Shown here piece after piece: positions 57,486-64,000 of a stretch of DNA of 64,000 nt. The stretch's first letter is position 1. Each line of letters opens with the position of its first letter. Below the pieces are notes generated by a model. The model was not told the origin of the DNA. It ran no database searches and saw nothing but the letters and a program-made list of their open reading frames with translations. The position numbers were made by a program, and so were the translations under genes. Source of the stretch: Halosimplex halobium (GTDB lineage Archaea > Halobacteriota > Halobacteria > Halobacteriales > Haloarculaceae); assembly GCF_051414055.1 (NCBI RefSeq), contig NZ_JBLKNX010000017.1, forward strand, positions 1 through 64,000, in the 5' to 3' direction.

Positions 57486-57986
57486 ATGACCGACGACGAG
57501 GGCGCCGCGGGCGGGCCGGCGTTCGCGGAGATGGGCGCGGCGAGCGCGGTCCGCGAGCACTGGGAGGACCTGATCGGCGACATGGAGGCCACGGCCGCGG
57601 AGTTCGAGGACGCGGGCTGGGAGACGCTCCAGTTGCACCCGGGCGACGTGACGGCCGTCACCGGCGAGCGCTGGGGGTTCGACGTGCTCGTCCCCGACGA
57701 CGAGTTCGAGCGGCTGCGCGAGTGGGTCGACGACGGCGAGTTCGACGAACACGACGTCTACCGCGTCGAGAGCGGCATCCACTTCGCGCTGGTCGTGCTC
57801 AAGGACGAAGGCGACGAGCGGGCGGTCTGCTGTCCGCTCTACTACGACGACGCCGCGGTCGAGGGGCTGGGCGAGGTCGCCGCCGGCGAGGGCCGCGTCT
57901 ACACGCACGTCCGGAACCTCGCCGAGGAGTACGTCACGTTCAGTCACGAGGAGCCGGAACTGTTCTTCCCCGCCGACGGGGACTGA
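57486..57986 (+). CDS. Acidic haloarchaeal protein of unknown function (166 aa)
   Basis: A soluble acidic protein with EHWEDLIGDMEATAAEFEDAGWETLQLHPGDVTAV in the N-terminal half and a beta-rich C-terminal half (ESGIHFALVVLKDEGDERAVCCPLYYD). It resembles the DUF7529 group of haloarchaeal proteins, but that is recollection. A TATA-like accttttcc (57453-57460) lies about 29 nt upstream of the ATG, supporting a leaderless transcript independent of the peptide operon. No enzymatic motif is visible. Confidence 0.8.
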   Translation: MTDDEGAAGGPAFAEMGAASAVREHWEDLIGDMEATAAEFEDAGWETLQLHPGDVTAVTGERWGFDVLVPDDEFERLREWVDDGEFDEHDVYRVESGIHFALVVLKDEGDERAVCCPLYYDDAAVEGLGEVAAGEGRVYTHVRNLAEEYVTFSHEEPELFFPADGD

Positions 57987-58093
57987 ACGGGGCGGTCGAC
58001 CGACGGAACGGCGGGGCGGGCTGGCCGGACCGACCGTTCGGCTGTCCCCCGCGATGGCTGGGTTTAAGACGGAAACCGCCCACCGTCCGGTGA

Positions 58094-59029
58094 ATGGCGA
58101 AGCCGGTACTGAAGTGGGCCGGGGGCAAGCGCCAGCTGCTCGACGAGCTGTACGCCCGCTTCCCCGAATCGTTCGACCGCTACCACGAACCCTTCCTCGG
58201 CGGCGGCGCGGTCTTCTTCGACCTCGAACCCGCCGAAGCGACGGTCAACGACACCAACCCCCGACTCGTCAACTTCTACGAGCAGGTACGCGACCGGCCG
58301 GAGGCGCTGATCGACCGGTTGCGCGAGTTCCGCGACCCCGAGGCCGACCCGGATCCGGACCTGCCGTTCGCCGAGGAGACGCGCCGCGGGGCCGAGGTCG
58401 AGCAGTACTACTACCAGCAACGGGCGCGGTTCAACGAGCGCGCCTACGGCGACGGGTGGCCCGAGAGCGACGACGACCGTCTGGAGGAGGCAGCGCTGTT
58501 GCTGTACCTGAATCGGACCTGCTACAACGGGCTCTACCGCGAGAACGCCGACGGCGGGTTCAACGTCCCGATCGGCCGCTACGCCGACCCCGACTGGGTG
58601 CAGGCCGACCGGGTCCGCGCGGCCGCCGCGGCGCTCGACGGGGCCGAGCTACGCAACGGCGACTTCTCGTACGTGCTGGAGGCGGCCGATCCCGGCGACC
58701 TGGTGTACTTCGACCCGCCCTACGAGCCGATGAGTCCGACCGCGGACTTCGCGGAGTACAGCGCCGCGGGCTTCGACCGCGCCGACCAGGAGCGGCTGCT
58801 GGAGGTGGCCGTCGAACTGGACGAGCGGGACGTGTGGGTCGTCCTCTCGAACAGCGGCGTCACGTACGACCGCTACGCCGAGGCGGACTTTTTCGTCGAA
58901 CGGGAGGGCGCCACCCGGGCGATCAACAGCGACGCGAATTCCCGGGGGGAGGTCGACGAGATCGTGGCGACGAACGTCCCGGAGAGCGAGCGGCGCGGGC
59001 CGGACCAGCGAGCGCTGGACGACTACTGA
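58094..59029 (+). CDS. Dam-type (D12 class) DNA adenine N6-methyltransferase, orphan (311 aa)
   Basis: KWAGGKRQLL (7-16) is the D12-class SAM-binding start, FLGGGAVFF (34-42) is motif I and DPPYEPMSP (207-215) is the catalytic DPPY motif IV; YLNRTCYNGLYRENADGGFNVPIG matches the Dam target-recognition region. It methylates adenine, probably in a short palindrome such as GATC. No restriction gene flanks it, so it is an orphan methylase. A TATA-like gggtttaag (58060-58068) lies 29 nt upstream of the ATG. The stop overlaps the convergent transporter gene by 7 bp. Confidence 0.93.
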   Translation: MAKPVLKWAGGKRQLLDELYARFPESFDRYHEPFLGGGAVFFDLEPAEATVNDTNPRLVNFYEQVRDRPEALIDRLREFRDPEADPDPDLPFAEETRRGAEVEQYYYQQRARFNERAYGDGWPESDDDRLEEAALLLYLNRTCYNGLYRENADGGFNVPIGRYADPDWVQADRVRAAAAALDGAELRNGDFSYVLEAADPGDLVYFDPPYEPMSPTADFAEYSAAGFDRADQERLLEVAVELDERDVWVVLSNSGVTYDRYAEADFFVEREGATRAINSDANSRGEVDEIVATNVPESERRGPDQRALDDY

Positions 59030-61284
59030 CCGCCGAACAGGCGCTCGCGGAGCGACCGCTCGGTGCGCTTCTCGGCGAGCAGGACCGAGCAGTCCACGTC
59101 CTCGACGACGTCCATGACGACGGAGCCGCCGATCAGCCGCTGGAGTAGCCCTCGTTCGCTGGCGCCGAGGATCACGAGCGTAGCGTCGTCGGCCGCCGCT
59201 TCGATCGCGGTCTCGACGTCGCCGGTCTCGACGCGCATGTTCGCGTCGCCGAGGTCGTGGTCGCCGGCCCAGCCGGCGAGGAAGTCCGCGCCCGCGGCGC
59301 TCTCGCCCTCGTCGGCGACGTACAGCAGGGTCACCTCGGCGTCGAACTCCCGGCGGAGGACGGTGGCGATCTCCGCGGAGAGGTCGGAGTCCGGGCCGCC
59401 GGCGGTCGGGACGAGCACCCGCTGGGTGTCGAGCCCGCGGTCCCGGAGGACGAGGAAGTCGGCGGGGAGGTCGCCGGCCATCTCGTCGAAGGCGGACTCG
59501 GCGCGGCCGGGCGAGCCGTGGGCGTCCGGGCCCCAGCCCATGACGACCTGGTCGGCGTCGTGGGTGCGCGCGGCGTCGAAGATCTGTTCGAACCCGCGGT
59601 GGGAGAGGATGGTGTGGGTCTCGACGGGGACGCCGAACGTCTCGGCGTTCTCGCGGGCGTGGTCGAGCAGCTGCCCCGAGGTTGCGTCGAGGTCGTCCGC
59701 CCGGTCGCGCGCGCTCGCCAGCGAGGTCTGGTCGGGGACGGTGACGATATGCGTCGCGACGACCGTCCCGCCCTTGGCCTTGGCCAGCGCGCTGGCGAGC
59801 GTGATGAGGTCCTCCTCGTGTTCGGGGTTGGCGAGCGGGACCATCACGCGGTAGTCGCCGCCGTCGGGCGCGACGCCCGCCGCCGCGGAGACGGCTGGCT
59901 CGGGCATCTCGTCGGAGCGTTCGAGGATGTACTGCGAGAGGATCCCCTGTTTCTCGGTCCGGGTCCGGGCGTAGAAGACGTACCAGAGGGCCGCGCCGAC
60001 CACGAGCACGGCGCTGACGACCTTGGCGGGACCGATGATGAAATACAGGAGCGCGAACGACGAGAGCATCCCGAGGATCGGGACGAGGGGGTACAGCGGG
60101 ACGGTGTAGTCGGGCTGGTACTCCTCGGGGTCGGCCGTCCGCATGACGATGAGCGCGATGTTGAGTAGGCCGTAGATGATCAGGTGCAGCGCCGAGCCGA
60201 TCGAGGAGAGCAGCTCCAGGTCCGCCGAGACGATAAAGACGAGGATGAGCAGCCCCGTGATCCCGATCGAGCGGTACGGCGTCGCGAAGCGGTCGTGGAT
60301 CTCGTTGAGCTTCGGCGTGACGATGTTGTCACGGCCCATCGCGAAGTTGATCCGCGAGGAGGCGAGGATGCTCGCGTTGGCCGAGGAGGCGGTCGCCAGC
60401 AGGCCGCCGAACAGCAGGGCGCCGGCCATGATCGTCCCCTGGATCTGGCGGCCGACCTCGACGACGGCGGTGTCGCCCTGGGCGGACACCTGGGCGACGA
60501 ACCCCTTCGGGACGGCGGCGCTCATGATCAGCAGGACGAGCGCGTAGATGGTCGTCACGATGAGGACGCTCCCGATGACGGCGCGCGGGAGGTTCTTCCC
60601 GGGGTTCTTGATCTCCTCGGCGACGCTCGTGATCTGGACGAACCCGAGATAGGAGACGAAGATCAGGCCGGTCGTCGCCATCATGGGGCCGTAGCCCGCG
60701 GGGTCGGGCAGGTTCGCCGGGTCGGCCCGGAGCGAGCCGGTGATGGTGAAGACGGTGAGGATGGCGACGAGGACGACGACGATGACGTTCTGGAGCCGCC
60801 CGGTCTCCTTGGCGCCGACGTAGTTGACCAGCGTGAAGAAGGCCGCGCCGGCCAGCGCGATGAGCTTGATCGCGGTGATCTGGACGGGGCCGACGCCGTA
60901 GGTGCCCTCGATCCCGATGATCTGGGTCATGTAGTCGCCGAACCCGTACATGTAGAACGCGGAGGCGAAGGCGAGGCCGAGCCAGTTTGCCCAGCCGGCG
61001 ACCGAGCCGAACAGGGGTCCGAGCGCGTGGTTGACGTAGAAGTACGCGCCGCCGGATTTCGGCATCGCCGTCCCGAGTTCGCTCGCGGACATCGCGGTGA
61101 ACAGCGCGATGACCCCGCCGAGGACGAACGCGGCCACGGCGAAACTGCCGGCCTCCTCGATGGCGATCCCCGGCAGGACGAAGATCCCGGCGCCGATCAT
61201 CGTCCCGACGCCGATCGTCAGCGCCGCGAGCGGACCCAGGTCCTTGGCCAGTTCCTCGTCACTCACCGTCGGACCCTCCGGCAT
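59023..61284 (-). CDS. APC-family amino acid transporter fused to two universal stress domains (753 aa)
   Basis: Residues about 15-445 form a 12-TM amino acid/polyamine/cation (APC) carrier, with IGVGTMIGAGIFVLPGIAIEEAG as the unwound TM1 motif. The cytoplasmic tail holds two USP-like domains (about 478-610 and 616-740); the second has the nucleotide-binding G-x2-G-x9-G-S pattern in LGASERGLLQRLIGGSVVMDVV, the first is degenerate there. The USP tail probably senses nucleotide or stress state. Start ATG at 61284, with a GTG at 61266 as alternative. It overlaps the upstream uspA gene by 26 bp. Confidence 0.93.
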   Translation of the reverse strand: MPEGPTVSDEELAKDLGPLAALTIGVGTMIGAGIFVLPGIAIEEAGSFAVAAFVLGGVIALFTAMSASELGTAMPKSGGAYFYVNHALGPLFGSVAGWANWLGLAFASAFYMYGFGDYMTQIIGIEGTYGVGPVQITAIKLIALAGAAFFTLVNYVGAKETGRLQNVIVVVLVAILTVFTITGSLRADPANLPDPAGYGPMMATTGLIFVSYLGFVQITSVAEEIKNPGKNLPRAVIGSVLIVTTIYALVLLIMSAAVPKGFVAQVSAQGDTAVVEVGRQIQGTIMAGALLFGGLLATASSANASILASSRINFAMGRDNIVTPKLNEIHDRFATPYRSIGITGLLILVFIVSADLELLSSIGSALHLIIYGLLNIALIVMRTADPEEYQPDYTVPLYPLVPILGMLSSFALLYFIIGPAKVVSAVLVVGAALWYVFYARTRTEKQGILSQYILERSDEMPEPAVSAAAGVAPDGGDYRVMVPLANPEHEEDLITLASALAKAKGGTVVATHIVTVPDQTSLASARDRADDLDATSGQLLDHARENAETFGVPVETHTILSHRGFEQIFDAARTHDADQVVMGWGPDAHGSPGRAESAFDEMAGDLPADFLVLRDRGLDTQRVLVPTAGGPDSDLSAEIATVLRREFDAEVTLLYVADEGESAAGADFLAGWAGDHDLGDANMRVETGDVETAIEAAADDATLVILGASERGLLQRLIGGSVVMDVVEDVDCSVLLAEKRTERSLRERLFGGQ

Positions 61285-61771
61285 TCTCGTCGTCGTGCGA
61301 CTCCACGTCGGTGGTCCCGTTGCCCTGTGACGCCACGTCGGTAGCCCCGTCGCCGTCGCCCACGTCCGGCAGCACGACGACCGGCCGGTCGGTCTCGGTC
61401 ACCAGCGACAGCGCCACGTCGCCGGTCAGCAGCTGGACCCACCGGCTGCCGCCGCGGGGCGTGATGACGATGGCGGTGGCGCCGTAATCGTCGGCGGCCG
61501 CGAAGATGGCGTCGGCCACGTCGGTGTCGTAGCGGATCTCGGTGTCCAGGTCGACGCCGTCGCCGAAGTACGCTTCGAGGACGCCGAACGCCTCCTCGGC
61601 GGCCTCCTCGCGCTGTTCGACGCCGGCCTTGTCGGGGGCGCCGCCGGCCTTCTCGACGACGTGGACGGCCCGTATCGAGCCGAACTCGTGGCCGTCCAGC
61701 GCGCGGGCCGTCGCCCTGGCGTCGTCGTCGCTCGCGACCGGGAGCACGACGCGGTCGAGGAGGGCGCTCAT
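61259..61771 (-). CDS. Universal stress protein, UspA family (170 aa)
   Basis: LLDRVVLPVASDDDARATARALDG begins the USP fold; ATAIVITPRGGSRWVQLLTGDVALSLV near 110-135 is close to the ATP-binding loop but with G-G-S and T-G-D in place of the canonical spacing, so binding is uncertain. A C-terminal Asp/Gly/Ser/Thr tail (about 137-170) is disordered. It lies upstream of, and overlaps by 26 bp, the transporter-USP fusion gene, so the two are cotranscribed and may interact. Confidence 0.9.
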   Translation of the reverse strand: MSALLDRVVLPVASDDDARATARALDGHEFGSIRAVHVVEKAGGAPDKAGVEQREEAAEEAFGVLEAYFGDGVDLDTEIRYDTDVADAIFAAADDYGATAIVITPRGGSRWVQLLTGDVALSLVTETDRPVVVLPDVGDGDGATDVASQGNGTTDVESHDDENAGGSDGE

Positions 61772-61937
61772 CGTTGCCGTCCCCGCCCGCGGTCGCAGCT
61801 CGGTTCCGGTCCTGCCGTCGACTGACGTGTCCCGGGGGAGACGAACCGTTCCATGGTCGTTCCCTACGAGCGACCCAACTTAACCACTTTGTCCGACGGC
61901 TACCAGCGGCGGCGACCGGGACGGACCGAGATCCCTG

Positions 61938-61973
61938 TCCAGCGACCGGCCCGCGTCCAGCGACCGGCCCGCG
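61938..61973. repeat. 18-bp tandem duplication upstream of trkH
   Basis: The unit tccagcgaccggcccgcg occurs twice in direct tandem (61938-61955 and 61956-61973) in the 270-bp divergent spacer between uspA and trkH. Nothing indicates binding by a regulator, but a duplicated site in a shared promoter region is worth noting. Confidence 0.85.
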
Positions 61974-62041
61974 TCCGGTGGTCCCCGCATACCGGTTCCG
62001 AAACACACATCTTCCACCGCCGGGACGGTGACAGTTGTCCA

Positions 62042-63589
62042 ATGGCGGTCGCCAACGAAGGGTACGTCGACTATCGGCTCAGCCTCTCGCTGGTCGGGAC
62101 TGTCGTCAAGTACCTGGCGGCCGCCCCCCTGTTCCCGGTGTTCGTCGCCGTCTACTACGGCGAGAGCGTGCTCCCGTTCGTCGCGACGGGCGCCGTGATG
62201 GTCGCGGTCGGCGTGGGCCTCGAACAGCTCTCCGAGGAGACCGACCTGGGCCACCGCGAGGCGTTCCTGCTGGTGGGCCTCTCGTGGCTCGTCGTCCCGG
62301 TCCTCGGCACGATCCCCTACCTCGTGGCCGGCAACGGCACGGTCGCGGGCCCCGTCAACGCCCTCTTCGAGAGCATGAGCGGGTTCACGACCACCGGGTC
62401 GACGGTCATGGGGGAGATCTCCTTCGAGCGCCACTCCTACGCGCTGCTGATGTGGCGCCAGCTCTCCCAGTGGCTCGGCGGAATGGGGATCCTCGTGTTG
62501 ATGGTCGCGATCCTTCCGGAGCTGTCGGTCGGCGGCGCCCAGATCATGAACGAGGAGGCGCCCGGCCTCTCCATCGATAAGCTCACGCCGCGCATTCAGG
62601 AGACTGCCCGGGCGCTGTGGAAGATCTACGTCGGGTTCACCGTCCTAGCGGCGCTGGTCTACTACGGGCTCAACGTCGTCGGGCTCGCGCCGAACATGGG
62701 GGTGTACAACGCCGTCGCCCACGCGCTGACGACGATGCCGACTGGCGGGTTCTCGCCGGAGGGGCGCAGCGTCGAGGCGTTCACGCCGGCGGTCCAGTGG
62801 GCGTTCGTCCCGTTCATGGTCGTCGCCGGGACCAACTTCGCGCTGTTCTGGTACGCGCTCGACGGCCGGGTCGACCGGCTGACCGAGAACGCCGAGTTCC
62901 GGTCGTACCTCGGGCTGATGGCCGGCGTCACCGTCGCGCTCGCCGCCCTCCTGTTCACCGGGCTGGGGATCGCCTCGGCCGCACCGAACGTCGACCCCAT
63001 CCCGGGCAACCTGGAGAACTCGCTGCGGCAGGCGACGTTCCAGGTCGTCGCCATCGTGACGACGACGGGGTACGCGAGCATGGACTTCAACCACTGGCAC
63101 CCGGTCGCCCAGACGGTGCTCCTCTTCGCCTTCTTCCTGGGGGGGTCGGCCGGGTCAGCAGCGGGTTCGATCAAGATCGTCCGCTGGGTGCTCGTCCGGA
63201 AGGCGATGTACCGGTCGCTGTTCACGTCGATCCACCCCGACGCGGTCAAGCCGATCCACGTCGGCGACGAGGCCGTCCCCGAGGAGACGCTCCGGGACGT
63301 GTTCGTCTTCATCATGATCTTCCTCACGCTGTTCGTCGTCTCGACCGTCCTGCTGTACGTCGACAGCCTGTTCGTCGAGGAGATGAACCTGACCGGGCTG
63401 GAGGCGATGAGCGTCGCCATCGCGACGCTGGGCAACGTCGGACCGGGCTTCGGCGCGGTCGGCCCGATGGACAGCTTCGAGCTGTTCTCGGCGCCCGCGA
63501 AGCTGTACATGGTCTTCCTGATGTGGATCGGCCGCCTGGAGATCCTCTCGGTGCTCGTCATCCTGACGCCGGCATACTGGCGGTCCTGA
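62042..63589 (+). CDS. trkH: TrkH-family potassium uptake protein (515 aa)
   Basis: Four pore repeats are visible, including LFESMSGFTTTGSTVMGEISF, HALTTMPTGGFSPEGRSV, AIVTTTGYASMDFNHW and ATLGNVGPGFGAVGPM, each ending in a filter-like TTG/GG/GNVGPG. The protein carries K+ (or Na+) inward across the membrane with RCK-type partners; the next gene encodes an RCK_C-type protein. The ATG at 62042 is chosen as start because the upstream frame is Arg-rich and not protein-like. Confidence 0.95.
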   Translation: MAVANEGYVDYRLSLSLVGTVVKYLAAAPLFPVFVAVYYGESVLPFVATGAVMVAVGVGLEQLSEETDLGHREAFLLVGLSWLVVPVLGTIPYLVAGNGTVAGPVNALFESMSGFTTTGSTVMGEISFERHSYALLMWRQLSQWLGGMGILVLMVAILPELSVGGAQIMNEEAPGLSIDKLTPRIQETARALWKIYVGFTVLAALVYYGLNVVGLAPNMGVYNAVAHALTTMPTGGFSPEGRSVEAFTPAVQWAFVPFMVVAGTNFALFWYALDGRVDRLTENAEFRSYLGLMAGVTVALAALLFTGLGIASAAPNVDPIPGNLENSLRQATFQVVAIVTTTGYASMDFNHWHPVAQTVLLFAFFLGGSAGSAAGSIKIVRWVLVRKAMYRSLFTSIHPDAVKPIHVGDEAVPEETLRDVFVFIMIFLTLFVVSTVLLYVDSLFVEEMNLTGLEAMSVAIATLGNVGPGFGAVGPMDSFELFSAPAKLYMVFLMWIGRLEILSVLVILTPAYWRS

Positions 63590-63636
63590 GTGCGACCGCC
63601 GACACTACTTATGCCGTCCCGGGCCAAGGTCGGGCC

Positions 63637-64000
63637 ATGACCGTCTACGAGACGGAGGTACCCGGGGTCGGCCGCAAGTTCGAACTGGAGATCGACGGCG
63701 GGGGGCGGCTGGTCGTCGTGCTCCACCACGACGGCAAGCGCGACGTGTACCTCCGGCCCGAGGAGGACGCCGACAGCGAGCAGCTGTTCACGCTGTCGGG
63801 CGACCAGGCGCGCAAGTTCGGCTCGATCCTGGAGGGGGCGTACTTCCAGCCGGTCGAACTCGACGAGGTGGCGGTGCCGCTGGGCGAGGCGATCATCGAG
63901 TGGCACGAGGTCCCCGACGGGACCGACCTGGCGGGAGTGTCCCTGGAGACGGCATCGGTCAGACAGCAGACGGGCGCGTCGATCATCGCGATCCAGCGCG
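63637..64000 (+). CDS. Cation antiporter regulatory subunit with RCK_C domain, partial (at least 121 aa)
   Basis: MTVYETEVPGVGRKFELEIDGGGRLVVVLHHDGKRDVYLRPEEDADSEQLFTLSGDQARKFGSILEGAYF resembles the KhtT-like N-terminal domain, followed by the start of an RCK_C/TrkA-C domain (IIEWHEVPDGTDLAGVSLETASVRQQTGASIIAIQR). KhtT-type proteins regulate K+/H+ antiporters. The gene runs off the window end. A TATA-like ctacttatg (63604-63613) lies 28 nt upstream of the ATG. It is next to trkH, supporting a cation-homeostasis role. Confidence 0.85.
   Translation, partial: MTVYETEVPGVGRKFELEIDGGGRLVVVLHHDGKRDVYLRPEEDADSEQLFTLSGDQARKFGSILEGAYFQPVELDEVAVPLGEAIIEWHEVPDGTDLAGVSLETASVRQQTGASIIAIQR

Noticed and set aside
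58094..59029. Zim-type CTAG methylase
   Set aside because: KWAGGK, FLGGGAVFF and DPPY in this order match the D12/Dam class instead.

Overview
The window is a stretch of chromosome from a haloarchaeon (class Halobacteria). The evidence is high GC, very acidic predicted proteins, archaeal-type ribosomal proteins (S4e, L19e, L32e), an archaeal RNase P subunit, two HalX response regulators, Tat-dependent lipoprotein signals, and TATA-like boxes placed 25-31 nt upstream of many start codons, as expected for leaderless mRNAs. The style resembles Haloarculaceae such as Halosimplex, but the genus is a guess.

Layout. 0.1-5.6 kb: a HalX response regulator, an enolase-superfamily sugar-acid dehydratase (probably gluconate dehydratase), a zinc-peptidase-like protein, a NUDIX-like protein and a CARF-like/winged-helix regulator. 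5.6-6.3 kb: a hairpin-rich non-coding island. 6.3-10.6 kb: methyltransferase, HflX GTPase, RNA-processing-type metallo-beta-lactamase and an HhH protein. 10.6-15.5 kb: a thiamine-type ABC importer operon followed by a SAM hydroxide adenosyltransferase. 15.6-22.3 kb: aldo/keto reductase, aMBF1, a second HalX regulator, triosephosphate isomerase, an MFS carrier and a HerA-like ATPase. 22.3-23.1 kb: a second non-coding island sharing about 90 bp with the first. 23-30.5 kb: membrane J-protein, NUDIX hydrolase, pyrF, BKACE enzyme, esterase, Bat-type regulator, mch and a thiamine-binding protein. 30.6-35 kb: a ribose/xylose-type sugar ABC transporter whose ATPase gene lies convergent to it. 35.1-36 kb: small zinc-finger and helical proteins and tRNA-Gly(GCC) with a duplicated 3' end. 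36.3-50.8 kb: a SPOUT methyltransferase gene leading the S10/spc ribosomal superoperon (L3 to L15, then SecY). 50.9-57.4 kb: a five-gene oligopeptide ABC operon. 57.5-64 kb: an unknown acidic protein, an orphan Dam-type methylase, a transporter fused to universal stress domains plus a separate UspA, TrkH, and the start of an RCK_C-type regulatory subunit.

How the genes work together. The largest unit is the translation/secretion superoperon, with 4-nt start/stop overlaps and Shine-Dalgarno sites buried in upstream C-terminal codons. Three ABC importers (thiamine-type, sugar, peptide) use lipoprotein binding proteins. TrkH and the RCK_C protein suggest cation handling. Sugar-acid dehydratase, triosephosphate isomerase and the sugar importer point to carbohydrate use.

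Most notable observations: the peptide-binding lipoprotein appears circularly permuted, with its usual C-terminal block at the N terminus. Two distant intergenic islands share a conserved palindrome-studded non-coding element. A perfect 15-nt palindrome sits just downstream of the TATA box of the sugar-binding protein gene. The peptide transporter ATPase carries an insertion of about 85 residues, and the sugar permease carries an extra Yip1-like membrane domain.
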